Origin: Primula veris
Lineage: Eukaryota; Streptophyta; Magnoliopsida; Ericales; Primulaceae
Length of the DNA stretch: 64,000 bases
Direction of reading: 5' to 3'
NCBI GenBank assembly: GCA_963682055.1
Contig: OY821751.1
Location: 11,966,001 to 12,030,000, forward strand
The position numbers were made by a program, and so were the translations under genes. The notes under the pieces were generated by a model. It saw only the letters and a list, made by a program, of their open reading frames with translations. It was not told the origin of the DNA and searched no databases. Shown piece after piece: positions 1 to 10,559 of the stretch (position 1 is its first letter; the number at the start of each line of letters is the position of its first letter).

Positions 1-329
1 AAGCTAATTTAGAGTTCACTTCACCTTCGATTTATTACATCAAACTTAGGTACGACTGTGCTCTTAATTATTTCCACACACTCATGCTGCTACTGATTTT
101 TAATTATTTCCACATATTTATTCTCTATTACTAATTATTTCGGCTATTTTTCATTTAGGTATTTCTTAATTACGTTTGCCACTTGAATTTAGATAGCTTC
201 TTTGATAGTTAGGATGATTTTTTTCTTTTGCTTCATTGAAGTATTAAAAATATACATGCACATAGGCTATTCGATCAAATGCTTCGTATTAATGGATGAT
301 TATACCTGAATCGGCGTTATAGTTTCCTA

Positions 330-370
<41 letters not shown>

Positions 371-571
371 ACTTACAATGTTTTGATGGGTATTAGGCAA
401 ATTACACGGTGTCACCATTTGCCACTCAAGTCTATTAAGTTTTACATCTGGGTAATTCAATCTGGTTACATAAACTGTCCATAGTTTTTTACTCTATTTG
501 TAGCAGTCGTATTTGTTGTGAACCTAGGCTGGAATAGCGTAATAGACTAAATGATTATTTGGCATAAATAC
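1..571. other. AT-rich flank with a (TA)n microsatellite
   Basis: No coding signal was found on either strand. A (TA)n run lies at about 334-366. The stretch ends at the TTAAG target duplication of copia copy A (572-576). Confidence 0.6.
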
Positions 572-576
572 TTAAG

Positions 577-778
577 TGGACTTGTAATTTATGGGCTCAA
601 GCGGGCTTGTAACCCTACCCCTCTATCTATATAAAGAGGGGTTAGGGGTCTTCTATTTTATATTCATTCATAACATTCTGATTAAAAAAGACTCTATTGT
701 TGTCTCTCTCATATCTCTCTCTATATCTATACATATCTCTATATATATATCTATAACGAGCTAATATGTCACACAACA
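577..778 (+). repeat. 5' LTR of copy A, lacking its first 24 bp
   Basis: It matches the 3' LTR of the same element from TGGACTTG (6970 in the 3' LTR) to the common end CACACAACA, with about five substitutions and a few 1-2 bp indels. A TATATAAA box lies at 628-635. The usual TGTTGTAAG start is absent, yet the TTAAG duplication abuts the shortened end, so the truncation was probably present at integration. Confidence 0.85.
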
Positions 779-790
779 CGTTATCACCAC
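779..790 (+). promoter_or_regulatory. Primer binding site of copy A
   Basis: CGTTATCACCAC directly follows the LTR end ACA. It does not start with TGG, so it does not pair with a tRNA CCA end. Copy C has CGTTATCAGCAC at the same place, which looks complementary to the anticodon arm of tRNA-Ile(IAU). The tRNA match is inferred from memory. Confidence 0.6.
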
Positions 791-1559
791 TTTGCTCAAT
801 TGAAGTAAAAGATAAGAGATTTGGGTATTTGTTCGAATAACAGGGTTTAAGCTCAAATATTGGGTTATAAACATACGGCCAAAAATTTGATTTTTTTTTG
901 TGTTCGATCGGCCTTCCCCAAAATACGAGGCGTACGGTACACAGACAAACCTATATTTTATAAATTGTGAAGGTAGAAAATTACATGTGACCTAATATGC
1001 TACTAAAAAAAAAAAAAAAAAAACAAAACAAAACAGCATGAGTTATATATATATATTATATATATAGTATGTGATTAACTTGCAGAGTGTAGATACTACG
1101 CATGTACATAGGTTTTTTTTTTTGTTTGTGACTTTGTAAAAGTCAGATGGATCACTGCATGAGAATAAATATTTATGAGATAAATTCTTGCTTAGATAAT
1201 TCGGTAATTACCCTGTAAATTACTTTATATGGAACTTACATGTATAGTGTAAAATTGGTAAATAAAATATATTACTAACATGCATGATTTAGTTACCATG
1301 AATAAAAACCTACACATATAGCAATATAATAATAATATATTGTGTTAGATATTGCTGGTGTAACTTTGGTAAATACTAATATAGATTGATTACATTAATT
1401 TGGATTCCTTATTAGAAAATATGTACTACCATGCTACTGCTATATTATTTAATCATGCAAGCAGGTACGATCTATATATTTATTTACTGCCATGTACACT
1501 TGTGTAAAATATGGTAATTTGCGAAATCATATATTTTCACATTTAAGTTGGAAAAATTA

Positions 1560-4500
1560 TGAACATTTCCTAAATAGGCTCACCTATTTGGATACGATGT
1601 CTAGGAAAGATATAGGCGGAAGTCGATATCCTAATGAGGTCGGTTTTTAAGTGGTATTCGTGCCCTCCACCCTCACCGTCTTTCCTGGTCGTTTTTCAAG
1701 TAGAGCTACCGAAAGAGGTTGACTAAATAATAATTTCCCCGAGTGTGTTTATATAGTGATGTATGTTTCGCCGAATTGGTGTCTCTGTATCGACCCGTCG
1801 TTCGATCAATGAGAACATATTCACATTAAAAGCAAAACTATTTTTCGAACCTGTCGTTTCGAAAGAAAGTTTATGCTTGTGCAAATCATAAACATATAAA
1901 CCAGTCGTTTTATATGAAAAATAATCCAGAACTCCCAACACATGTTGGATGCCATCTATGATGAGAAAAATCGCAAAACATACTTGCGAAATGACTGTTT
2001 AGACGTTGATGTTATTCCGTCACCACATGTTAGTCACCCTGATGTGTGAAAATGTGATGCCCAAATTTTTTTTGAATGCCATCTTTGATGAGTAAAACAC
2101 GAGTTTGTTGTTACCATCGGGATGAATGCTAATGCGTTGATTTTATTCCGCCGCCACATTTGAGACGTGATGACGTCTATGGTGAACAAATGTCTGAAAT
2201 TGACATATTGGAGCAATCCTTCACCAAAATACTAGCTTGGAAATTGTATTCCATAAGCAGTATCGTGAATTTATATTCAGCATGTTCCTTTATCACCCAT
2301 CTGTTATTGGATAAGAAAATTACCCCGGTGAGTAGTTTTAATCCTATTGGGTCAATGGCGAATTGTTTGCCTGATATTAATGCTCTTCGTGTATATTTTT
2401 TTCCACGAATCGAGAATCGAGACAAGTGTTACTTGCCTCGAACTGTCGCGATCCCGATGAATCGCCTAGCCAAGCGAGATTTTAGATAATTATCAAAATC
2501 GAAAACATGTGGCTCCAAGACAGTAACTGAAAGGAACAATATGGTATGTTGTCACAAAGCAAGAGATAATGCTCAATGAGCCAACTCTATGCTATAAAGA
2601 CAAAGGTCATGCACGGTTACTCCTTAAATAGTTCACAACTATTATAAAGGTGGAAAAAACCAATGCTAATGTTGTTAAAGTTAATTGAAATGAAACTATT
2701 GAGACCCCCGATTTTGTGGCTCAAATGAGTTTGATACCTTTCTTTATTGATTTTGATAAATCATTGAGCCATTTTTTCGCTCATCTGGATTATGTTTTCC
2801 ATTTGGATTATTATTTTTCCATTTGGACTATACTTTTGGATTATGGTTTGCCTTTTTACGAAATTTCTCGAAATAATTTAAAGTGTTTTTTTGAGCAAAT
2901 TCTTTTGACAAATGTGACCAAACTTTAAATTATGAAATTTTAGGCAATACTTGTGGTGTAGTTGGTTTTCTGGAAATAGTGGGTAACAGTGTACCACATA
3001 ATTTCACGAACTACTTGCCTAAAAGTGTACTCAGTGACAGCGATTCTGGACCTGTCGTTCCAAAATCGAAATCTTTGGTAAAGCCAAATTGATTTGTCAA
3101 ATATGAGGCGTTATACTCCTATAGGTCCTGTCGTACCTTGTTGAGTTATAAAATATTCGAGAAAACCAGTGTTACCTGGTAATAGCTCATGAAAGAATTG
3201 AAATTTCTTTACATAGTCTCCATTCAATACGACCAAAAGTGTATTTTAGAGGAGTTGGAATGTCTTTCAAGTGGTTGCTACCACATTCTTTAAAGCATTT
3301 AAAGTTACCTTATCATTTCGCCTGTCGTCGAATGATAAAGAATTTAAATGCTAAGACATGATTGTCTGTACTATCATTCGCATGTCGTCGATTGATAAAA
3401 GCATTTTGATATTGTGGCATTGACCGGATGAAATATTCCCGGGTCAAAAGGCGATGCTTGATTTATAATCGCATCGCATTTGGATTCTCTCTGAGAATAT
3501 ATTTCGCGATTAATCCGAAATTCATGCCACTAATGCTCACTTTGAAAGACTAGTATGTGTAAAGATCACGAAATGAACTCGTAGAATTCTTGTAAAGAAT
3601 TGAAGGAGTTATTGTGGACTTATCCAACCATAAGACGGACCATAAATATAAATGGTTATGGTTGATGCATTGACAATATGGTCACATTTTAATGTTGTCC
3701 ACATAAATGCAGCACTTTCCAAACTTTTAGCCCTATCATTAAGTTGATGGCCCATGATCCGGATTATCCTGAAAAGTCTAGCCGACTTGATAATTCCGAA
3801 GAGTAATAATCGAAATTTCGATTTGAATTACTTGAGTTTGGAAATTGATATTGAACATCCTGTCGATTATGTTCAGACCCAAATGGACTCACGGAAAGTT
3901 TGATGATGCGACTGCAAATGATTGCACGTATTTCTTGGTCTTGCGTACCAAGATTTATATTTCCGTGTGGGGTTATGCTATTTTGCTGCATTGGTCCGTT
4001 ATGAGGCCCATAGACACTCAAACACCATATGCGTACCAGCTGGTTACTGGTTATGAGCCAGAAGTCTCATATTAACGCGTGTTTAGAGTGATTAATTAAT
4101 ATTTTGATTGAGCCGCTATCGCGTTCCAAATATGGACCTCTGAAGGGGACATAAGTCAATTATGAATCTCCTGCCTATCATTTGATAGAGTAACCTTAGC
4201 AAGCGATCTCTTTACCGCATGATATGCGAAAGTGACATCGCTAAGACTATTCTCCCCGTCGTTAGGGGGAGATTTGCACGTTACCGTTGATAAGGAACGA
4301 CGTGAATTAACGTGGCATAACCCACTCGGTCTTAGCTTGATCCTCAAAACTGCACTTAGTGATAAGTAAGTGCATAGACTCCCTCAAGTCTAACTAAATG
4401 CCAAACACATTTAATGACTTTATGAGATGTCACGAGATCATTTATACCTGCTGCAAAATGCTTGCAAGGATAGACGTCCCTGTCGGACGCCGTGTTCATG

Positions 4501-6200
4501 TCGTAACACGTTGCTTTGGCCGAACCCGCCAATCAAAGGACGCTGCCGTCGGCCGTCAGTCTGTCGTCCTTCCCAAGATACGAGGAAGTTGACCGGTTCC
4601 AAATTCGTTCAGCCCCAGAGATGGTGAACTGAAACTCGTTTGTCGCACGTGATTATAAAGGATCAAGGAGATGTGTGATTTCCTCCTAATCCTAAGAATC
4701 TCGAAATATCTGTCGATCATGATATCTTAGACGATATTGAAGCGAAACAAGACTGTCATTGATTACTTGTTCATATATTCAGTGATAACTGATAATATGA
4801 ACAAATTATGACAGAGAACCATATACCGTTGGCTGAAGTCAACGTAGAATAGACTGGACTAATGGAAACTTGCAATCCAAGTAGACTCCTTAGCGAAAGT
4901 GTGTTCGGACCTGTAGTTCCAACACCACCAATGTTAAACGAGTTCGTTTATTTGGTTATTCGTAAGGAAAAGTGATGAGAATAATGAGATTGTAGAATGC
5001 TCGCCTAGTAGCGCAAGGCTTCTCTCACACCTTGGAATTAATTACGAGATGGTTGATTTCCTCGTAATGGACATTATAACAGTCCCCTACTTTACCAGTT
5101 TAGTAGTTTCCAAAAAACTGAGTATGCAGCCATGAATGTGGTCACGGTTTTATCTCTATGGGGATTTAGACAAAGAGATATAGATGAAGGTCCCTGTGTG
5201 ACTTCATGTGCTTAAATCAAGTAGTTTCTGACCACGGAACACGATCTCAATTGACTGAGACGTTCACTATATGGATTAATATAATCCGAGCGGATGTGGT
5301 ATACCGCCTAAGTGAGTACTTGATTAGCTTGGGATACTTGAACAAGTATTATGCCCTTGCGTGTTTTATTATGCGATCCATTTTTGGATTTGCCTTCGAG
5401 ATGAAGGATCTTGGGAAGACACGGTAGTAACTCGGCCTGATGATCGAGTCCCGTAAAAATTGAATCTAAGTCCATGATTCATACTACACCCAGAAGGTGT
5501 TATGACATTTTAGTTATTATGATGCTAAGTCGTCAGATTCTTCCATGATCGTTCGATCACTAGACATTGATATAGACCCAGTCCGTCCCTGATGAGACGA
5601 TGAAGAGATATTGAATCATGATGTTCATATCTAAGTACAATAAGCGCATCATTGCACTTGGTCTAATATGCTAGGACGAACATCTCGTCTGCTGTGAATG
5701 GTATAGCTCGACACAGCATCGCGCTAACACGCTGCCATCGAAATGGCATAAAAGACATTTTCCCATTACCTTAAGGTAACTGTGGATGAGGGCTTGTCTT
5801 ATCCCATTTTGCGTCATCGAGTGTACCTACCCCCTTTGGTACTCAAATTAACGCAACCCTTTTTCGGTTATACCGATGCCGGTTACTTATCAGACCCGCA
5901 TAAGAGATATTCCTAACATGGTATGTCTTTACCATTAGGAATAAGGCGACATCTTGGAGGTCTTGGAATGACTCCAAGTGAATCACTCTGATCTATTCGT
6001 GCTCTATGAGACGACTAGAGAGTGTATATGGCTTCGAGCTAGTATTAGTCATATTTGAATTACATATATTCTGTCTCACGATCCAGATAAAACACTTGTC
6101 ATAGAAGACAACTTGTTGTTATTGATCAAGAGAGACATGACTACATTATGCTATTTAGCATTTCTCGCCGAAATTAATCTTCACAAATGAAGTTTAAGAG
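1560..6200 (+). pseudogene. Decayed copia gag-pol of copy A
   Basis: Traces of a copia polyprotein occur in the right order but in changing frames. Gag-like EQMSEIDILEQSFTK is near 2190 and a degenerate zinc knuckle CYKDKGH near 2590. The end of the integrase core, in the HPVDYVQTQNGL region, is near 3855-3890, followed by WGYAILLH near 3970. The spacer LPDAFNDF..RIDVPVG is near 4400-4490. Reverse transcriptase YRLSEYLISLGYLNK is at about 5305-5350, running straight into GFAFEMKDLGKTR. RNase H pieces NGIKDIF and GYTDAGYLSDPHK are at 5740-5900, and RECIWLRA near 6025. The segment that should hold AVYVDDMNLIGT is missing between GFA and FEMKDLG. The product would not be functional. Confidence 0.85.
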
Positions 6201-6438
6201 CATCCAGTTGAATGCTCGTTCTATTCCACGTTAGATTTTCTTGCATTCAGTCATATGTAAGTAAATGAGGCATCTAGTCGAATGCTCGTACTCTTTCTTG
6301 GAATATGAAATCTTTGCACCCAGTCGTGTGCAAGTGAGGGGAGCATCCAGGTGAATGCTCATTGCACTAATTACTACTTAGTCGAAATCTTCGCACCCTG
6401 TCGTGTGCAAGTGAGGGGGAGCATCCAGTCGCATGCTC
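1789..6438 (+). other. Dispersed hairpins sharing one 8-nt loop (copy A)
   Basis: Perfect or near-perfect inverted repeats enclose a common loop, CCWGTCGW. ATCGA/TCGAT encloses CCCGTCGT at 1789-1806. TTTCGAA/TTCGAAA encloses CCTGTCGT at 1843-1864. CATATAAA/TTTATATG encloses CCAGTCGT at 1893-1916. Others are at 3042-3067, 3123-3138, 3310-3337, 3372-3397, 3852-3875, 4475-4489, 4491-4510 and 4913-4933, followed by the clustered set at 6198-6438. Arm sequences are unrelated to each other. The same sites recur in copies B and C. Function is unknown. Confidence 0.8.
6198..6438 (+). repeat. Alternating hairpin cluster in the 3' region of copy A
   Basis: Two kinds of stem alternate. GAGCAT/ATGCTC stems are at 6198-6217, about 6270-6285, 6341-6360 and 6419-6438. 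TTGCAC/GTGCAA-type stems are at 6241-6260, 6314-6333 and 6393-6408. Each encloses 8 nt of the CCAGTCGA or CCAGTCGT type, with a few point changes in this copy. Confidence 0.8.
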
Positions 6439-6440
6439 GT

Positions 6441-6880
6441 GTACTCTTTTTGTCCTTAGACCAAGGTTTTTTCCCACTGGGTTTTCCTTGGCAAGGTTTT
6501 TAGCGAGACACGTTCCCATCATATCTCACTTAAGATTGCCGAAATTAGGGGGAGTATCCGGTTGTATACTTCTTACCACTGTGTACTCTTTTGTCCTTCG
6601 ACTAGAGGTTTTTCCCACTGGGTTTACTCTAGCAAGGTTTTGATGAGGCACCTGTTTTGTGGTTGATCCCATACTACTACCACTGTTGCACTCTTTTTCC
6701 TTCGATCAGAGATTTTCCCATTGGGTTTGCTCTGTCAAGGTTTTGATGAGGCACACTGTTTTGTAGTTAGTTACTTACATGATATTTCGGCCTATATCAT
6801 TCGGCTACACAGTTTCTCTTAGGTACCGGTTTTGTCCCACACTGGTTTTTTCGGCCCTAAGGTTTTTATGTGTTTAGCAC
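6441..6880 (+). repeat. Repeated 3'-UTR motif of copy A
   Basis: Three to four degenerate units read roughly CTTTTTGTCC..AGAGGTTTTTCCCACTGGGTTT..GCAAGGTTTT..GAGGCAC, starting near 6450, 6583, 6685 and 6820. Each can fold locally through CCCAC-TGGG. The motif is known from the 3' non-coding tract of one plant copia lineage; its role is not known to me. Confidence 0.7.
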
Positions 6881-6945
6881 TGCGAATGAACTCGACTCAG
6901 ATCGACTGCATGAAGACGAAGAATTCAAGACGTCCAAAGGGTGAG

Positions 6946-7172
6946 TGTTGTAAGATATTATTGGACTATTGGACTTGTACTTTATGGGCCCAAGTGGGCT
7001 TGTAACCCTACGCCTCTATCTATATAAAGAGGGTTAGGGGTCTTCTATTTGATATTCATTCATAACATTCTGATTAAAAAAGACTCTATTGTTGTCTCTC
7101 TCATATATCTCTCTATATCTATACATATCTCTATATATATATATCTATAACGAGCTAATATGTCACACAACA
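6946..7172 (+). repeat. 3' LTR of copy A
   Basis: A 227-bp sequence starts TGTTGTAAG and ends CACACAACA. It is preceded by a purine tract (CCAAAGGGTGAG) acting as polypurine tract and followed by target duplication TTAAG at 7173-7177. A TATATAAAG box lies near 7020. Confidence 0.88.
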
Positions 7173-7177
7173 TTAAG

Positions 7178-8170
7178 TATAATAGTTTACTGTTTTCATA
7201 TATATTAATTTGAAATTATAATTTGGGTTCATCAAGCTTATACCCATTTTAGCTTTTTAGCACTAAGAAAAAAAGAGAGACAGATTTTAAGTTACTCTGC
7301 TAAGTTAATTTATAAGCTAAACAATCAAATTAGCCGAGTTTCATCAACTGCAACAAAGACTCATGTTTTGTAATGATTATTGAATTGATATATACCGGCT
7401 CGGGAGTTGAAACATGTTGAGCTATAATATTTGGATGCTTTCCAGTTTTTTACATAGGGATCTTTACATTAATTGAAATAATTGTACCCGGCTTTTATTG
7501 TTTAAATATAGGGGGGGAAACACGTATAATGGTACAAAGAGGAACGGTTGTCTTGTCAGGGTTGGGTTTGTATGTATAGTTGAGTTCTTACACTGAATGG
7601 TGCTAAAATGACTTAGAATACAAGGGACACCCTCGATGTATTATCGTGTTTAAATAATTAGTTGTAGCTAATATACATATCTTTTAGAGCAGAGCAGAAA
7701 GGCATACGATGACCGTTCAGCTTATTAGAAACTTGATTCAATTTTCACTTATACTTAATACAATGGATACATATTTGTAAAGAAAAATGAAAGCTAAAAA
7801 ATTAAGCTTCTAATTCTACTAATTTGATATGTCGGAGGTTGAGAAACTGAAAAAAAACAGCATTTGCAGAGTCGGCTAAGTAGGCATCCGAATGGAAGAT
7901 CAATAGAACGAGAACTTCAAAACCTGCTCACGGGTTATCGGTACCAATGAGTACTCGTCTGTTTCTCATTAGGCCAAAGACGTCCTAGTACATATCCGTA
8001 AAAGGAACGAACACCGTCAATATCTCAAGATCACGCCAGCTCGTAAAAGGATAAAAGGGAAAAGCTTTTAATATATATTTTTTCGATTAATGCAATTGTC
8101 TTATAAATTATTGCAATGGGTTTGTTTGTACAATGATGCTATATCAAAATTATAAATTAAACCTTACAAA
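7178..8170. other. AT-rich spacer between copies A and B
   Basis: No gene was recognised. Open frames are short and unlike known proteins. The stretch leads into a possible Helitron end at 8171, whose 5' end could lie here, but no convincing 5' TC terminus was found. Confidence 0.45.
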
Positions 8171-8201
8171 CCCCGCACATTATGCGGGGCAGTCCTACTA
8201 G
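8171..8201 (+). mobile_element. Possible Helitron 3' terminus
   Basis: A GC-rich perfect hairpin (CCCCGCA/TGCGGGG with loop CATTA, 8171-8189) stands out in AT-rich DNA. It is followed after 8 nt by CTAG (8198-8201) and then T. Helitron 3' ends have this form: a short hairpin, then CTRR, with T of the target next. No RepHel coding was seen, so this would be a non-autonomous copy. Confidence 0.5.
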
Positions 8202-9199
8202 TGGTGTGCCAATGGGATAGCTAATCCCACTCATATGAATCATTTGTAATACGACACATGGGTGGTATTAGAATAGTGAAGGAGGGATATGTGGCTAAAA
8301 TGTCTATAAAGTCCTTTAATATAGTAATATGTATTATATCAATTGAGAACGAGTACTTTTTAATAAGGTTGTTATTTTTATACAAAATAGATTTTCTTTT
8401 TGTTGTATGATAAAATTAATTAATTAATTAATTTACGTTTTTGATTTATAATAGCAAGTGGTTGAACATATACGTTTTCCTATTTTTCATTTTTGTATAA
8501 ATTATTATTTAGATGAAATTAATAAAGCATTTAATGGAGAAATGAATGGTAGTATTGATGGAAAAATGAAAGTATTGTATTGAGGGTAAAGCTGAAAAAA
8601 AAATATATATATATATTTCACAATCCTAGACATAATACCATGCAAAACAAACGTGATACTATTAGTCACATCTCAATATATTAATCCCACGTCTTTTGTG
8701 GTAGAACACTTATCTCATTTCTAATACTATCACAAGTACTACCACAACCAAACAAGGCCCGTATGTATGTATCTTTATAACAGTGGACCAAACGTTGCGC
8801 ATACGAGTTATAGTGGCGTGAAATATCAAAATGGGTAGAAATGTGTGCGGTTTGTAAATAATTGTGAGAAATAGTAGTGTAAAAGACAACATATAAGGTG
8901 TAATTATATATATATATATATATATAAATAAAGACATTTTTGGAAAAACCGTATCAATACGTTCATGTTAACTATTAATTATTGGGTTCTATTGTGAGAG
9001 TAAAGCCTCTTTATAATAATACTTTATATAGCAATAACTTCTCTATAGTCATAAAAAATCATTGTCCCAATTCGGGACAGTTATAAATAGAAATAAACTC
9101 TCTATTGTCATATTTCGTGAATTTTTACGGTCCCGTTAGTTATAACTTCACCTCCTTACAGTAATAAATTAATATTTCATTCCAATATATATATATATA
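8202..9199. other. AT-rich spacer upstream of copy B
   Basis: No gene is visible. It holds imperfect inverted sequences that may be old MITE remains, and (TA)n runs near 8908-8926 and 9185-9204. The second run is where the truncated 5' LTR of copy B begins. Confidence 0.45.
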
Positions 9200-9337
9200 T
9201 ATATAAAGAAGGTTATGATACCCTTGTATTCATACATTCTGATTAATAAAGACCCCGTTGTTGTCTCTCTCATACTTATCTCTATATCTATACATATCTC
9301 TATATATCTCTATAACGAGCTAATATGTCACACAACA
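9200..9337 (+). repeat. Truncated 5' LTR of copy B
   Basis: It aligns with the 3' LTR from TATATAAAGAAGG (16065) to CACACAACA. About 85 bp of the U3 start are missing and replaced by (TA)n. The exact left limit is ambiguous because TATATA belongs to both sequences. Confidence 0.75.
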
Positions 9338-9349
9338 CGTTATCGGCAC
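9338..9349 (+). promoter_or_regulatory. Primer binding site of copy B
   Basis: CGTTATCGGCAC directly follows the LTR, differing by one base from CGTTATCAGCAC of copy C. Confidence 0.55.
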
Positions 9350-10559
9350 TTTGCTCGCGGAGAATAATATATACGCTCGCGGATATTGGAGATTTTGGGT
9401 AAACGCACGGATATTAGGTATCTATAAACCTTGAGGTTTATCAGGGTTTTTTTTTATTATTTTGCTATATCGACATTCGTCAACATACCTTGTGAAAGTT
9501 ACATAATTAATCGGAACTAAAACAAAATATTCTTTTACTGTCGAAAGCTAAATATGATTTAGCATGTTACCTATAAAACCACTATTTGTTTGTATGCATG
9601 TGATGTAAAACATGTTTGGATGATTGAATTACAGCTTTTAGATAATATGCCAAGCCTAATTAATCTGCTAGTTGTTTAAACGATTATGATTATGCATGTC
9701 TATTGAAAATTAAGTCAAACAGTGATACACGTCTTTTATGCATTGTAGATTTGCATACTGCTTGGAAATTAGTGCAGTATAACCTTGTTTGATTTGTTCA
9801 TTGGCTTGTTTGATAGTATAAATGTTTATCTATAACAAACCAACATTGCAATTTACAATATATGGAAGTAAAAGATTTGCTTTGTAATTTAAAACACCAA
9901 GAAACAAATCTAGTTGTTGAAAACGTGTAATTACCTATTATTAGAAAACATAATCAATCCATATATAAAACAAGATCCCATATTTCTTGATGATATAAAA
10001 CAGAAAGGTCCTGATTGATATGTAAACTTCCGGACCAAATTCATTAAAAAACAATATATATAAGACTATATGAACCTCCTGAAACTTGTGTACTTCATGT
10101 GTAATTAATGTCAAACTGAATATAAGTTAGATAAATTACAGTAATGATCCATGTAGTTTACCCCTATTTACAGAGCTGCATATAAGTTTCAATATGTATA
10201 TATTTGGTCCTCACGTAAACTAGGAAATTACCATATGAATGGAAATTGCGTAATATTGTAAATTGGCCATTAAAATATATTAGTTTCATGCATGATTTAG
10301 TTACCATGAATAGAAATTTACACATTGCAATAGTAATAAAATATTGACTAAATCTTGCTAGTGTAAATTGGTAATTACTAATAAATTCTAGATTAATGAT
10401 AATCTTGATTAATTTGATTTCCTTATTAGGAAATATATATTGCAATATATATGCTAATCATGCAAACAAGTACAATCTAAAATATTAGTTAATCATGTAC
10501 TAATTTATTTATTGCCATGTACACATATGTATAATATGGTAATTTGCGAAATCATATAT

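Larger units (their letters stand above)
572..7177 (+). mobile_element. Defective Ty1/copia retrotransposon, copy A
   Basis: An LTR element of about 6.6 kb is flanked by a 5-bp direct repeat TTAAG (572-576 and 7173-7177). The 5' LTR is 577-778, the internal region 779-6945 and the 3' LTR 6946-7172. The order gag, zinc knuckle, integrase, reverse transcriptase and RNase H can be traced only as short, frame-broken pieces, typical of the Pseudoviridae lineage. No open frame exceeds about 110 codons. The internal region is dense in hairpins. Copies B and C in this window are relatives with the same lesions. Family assignment rests on remembered copia polyprotein motifs. Confidence 0.9.

Noticed and set aside
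4156..4347. Minus-strand frame conserved in all three copia copies (RRSLSTVTCKSPPND)
   Set aside because: It is antisense to the pol remnant. Its conservation follows from copy relatedness and the frame is not kept longer than chance stops allow.
6198..6438. CRISPR-like array of repeated palindromes
   Set aside because: Unit spacing is short and irregular, there are no unique spacers, and the array lies in a plant retrotransposon present in three copies.
1789..6438. Hairpins as an assembly or synthetic artefact
   Set aside because: Three copies at separate loci, two orientations, each with its own substitutions, carry the same hairpins. One copy has a clean target duplication.
8171..8189. 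Bacterial-type terminator hairpin
   Set aside because: The window is plant nuclear DNA, no T-run follows the stem, and the CTAG-T context fits a Helitron end better.
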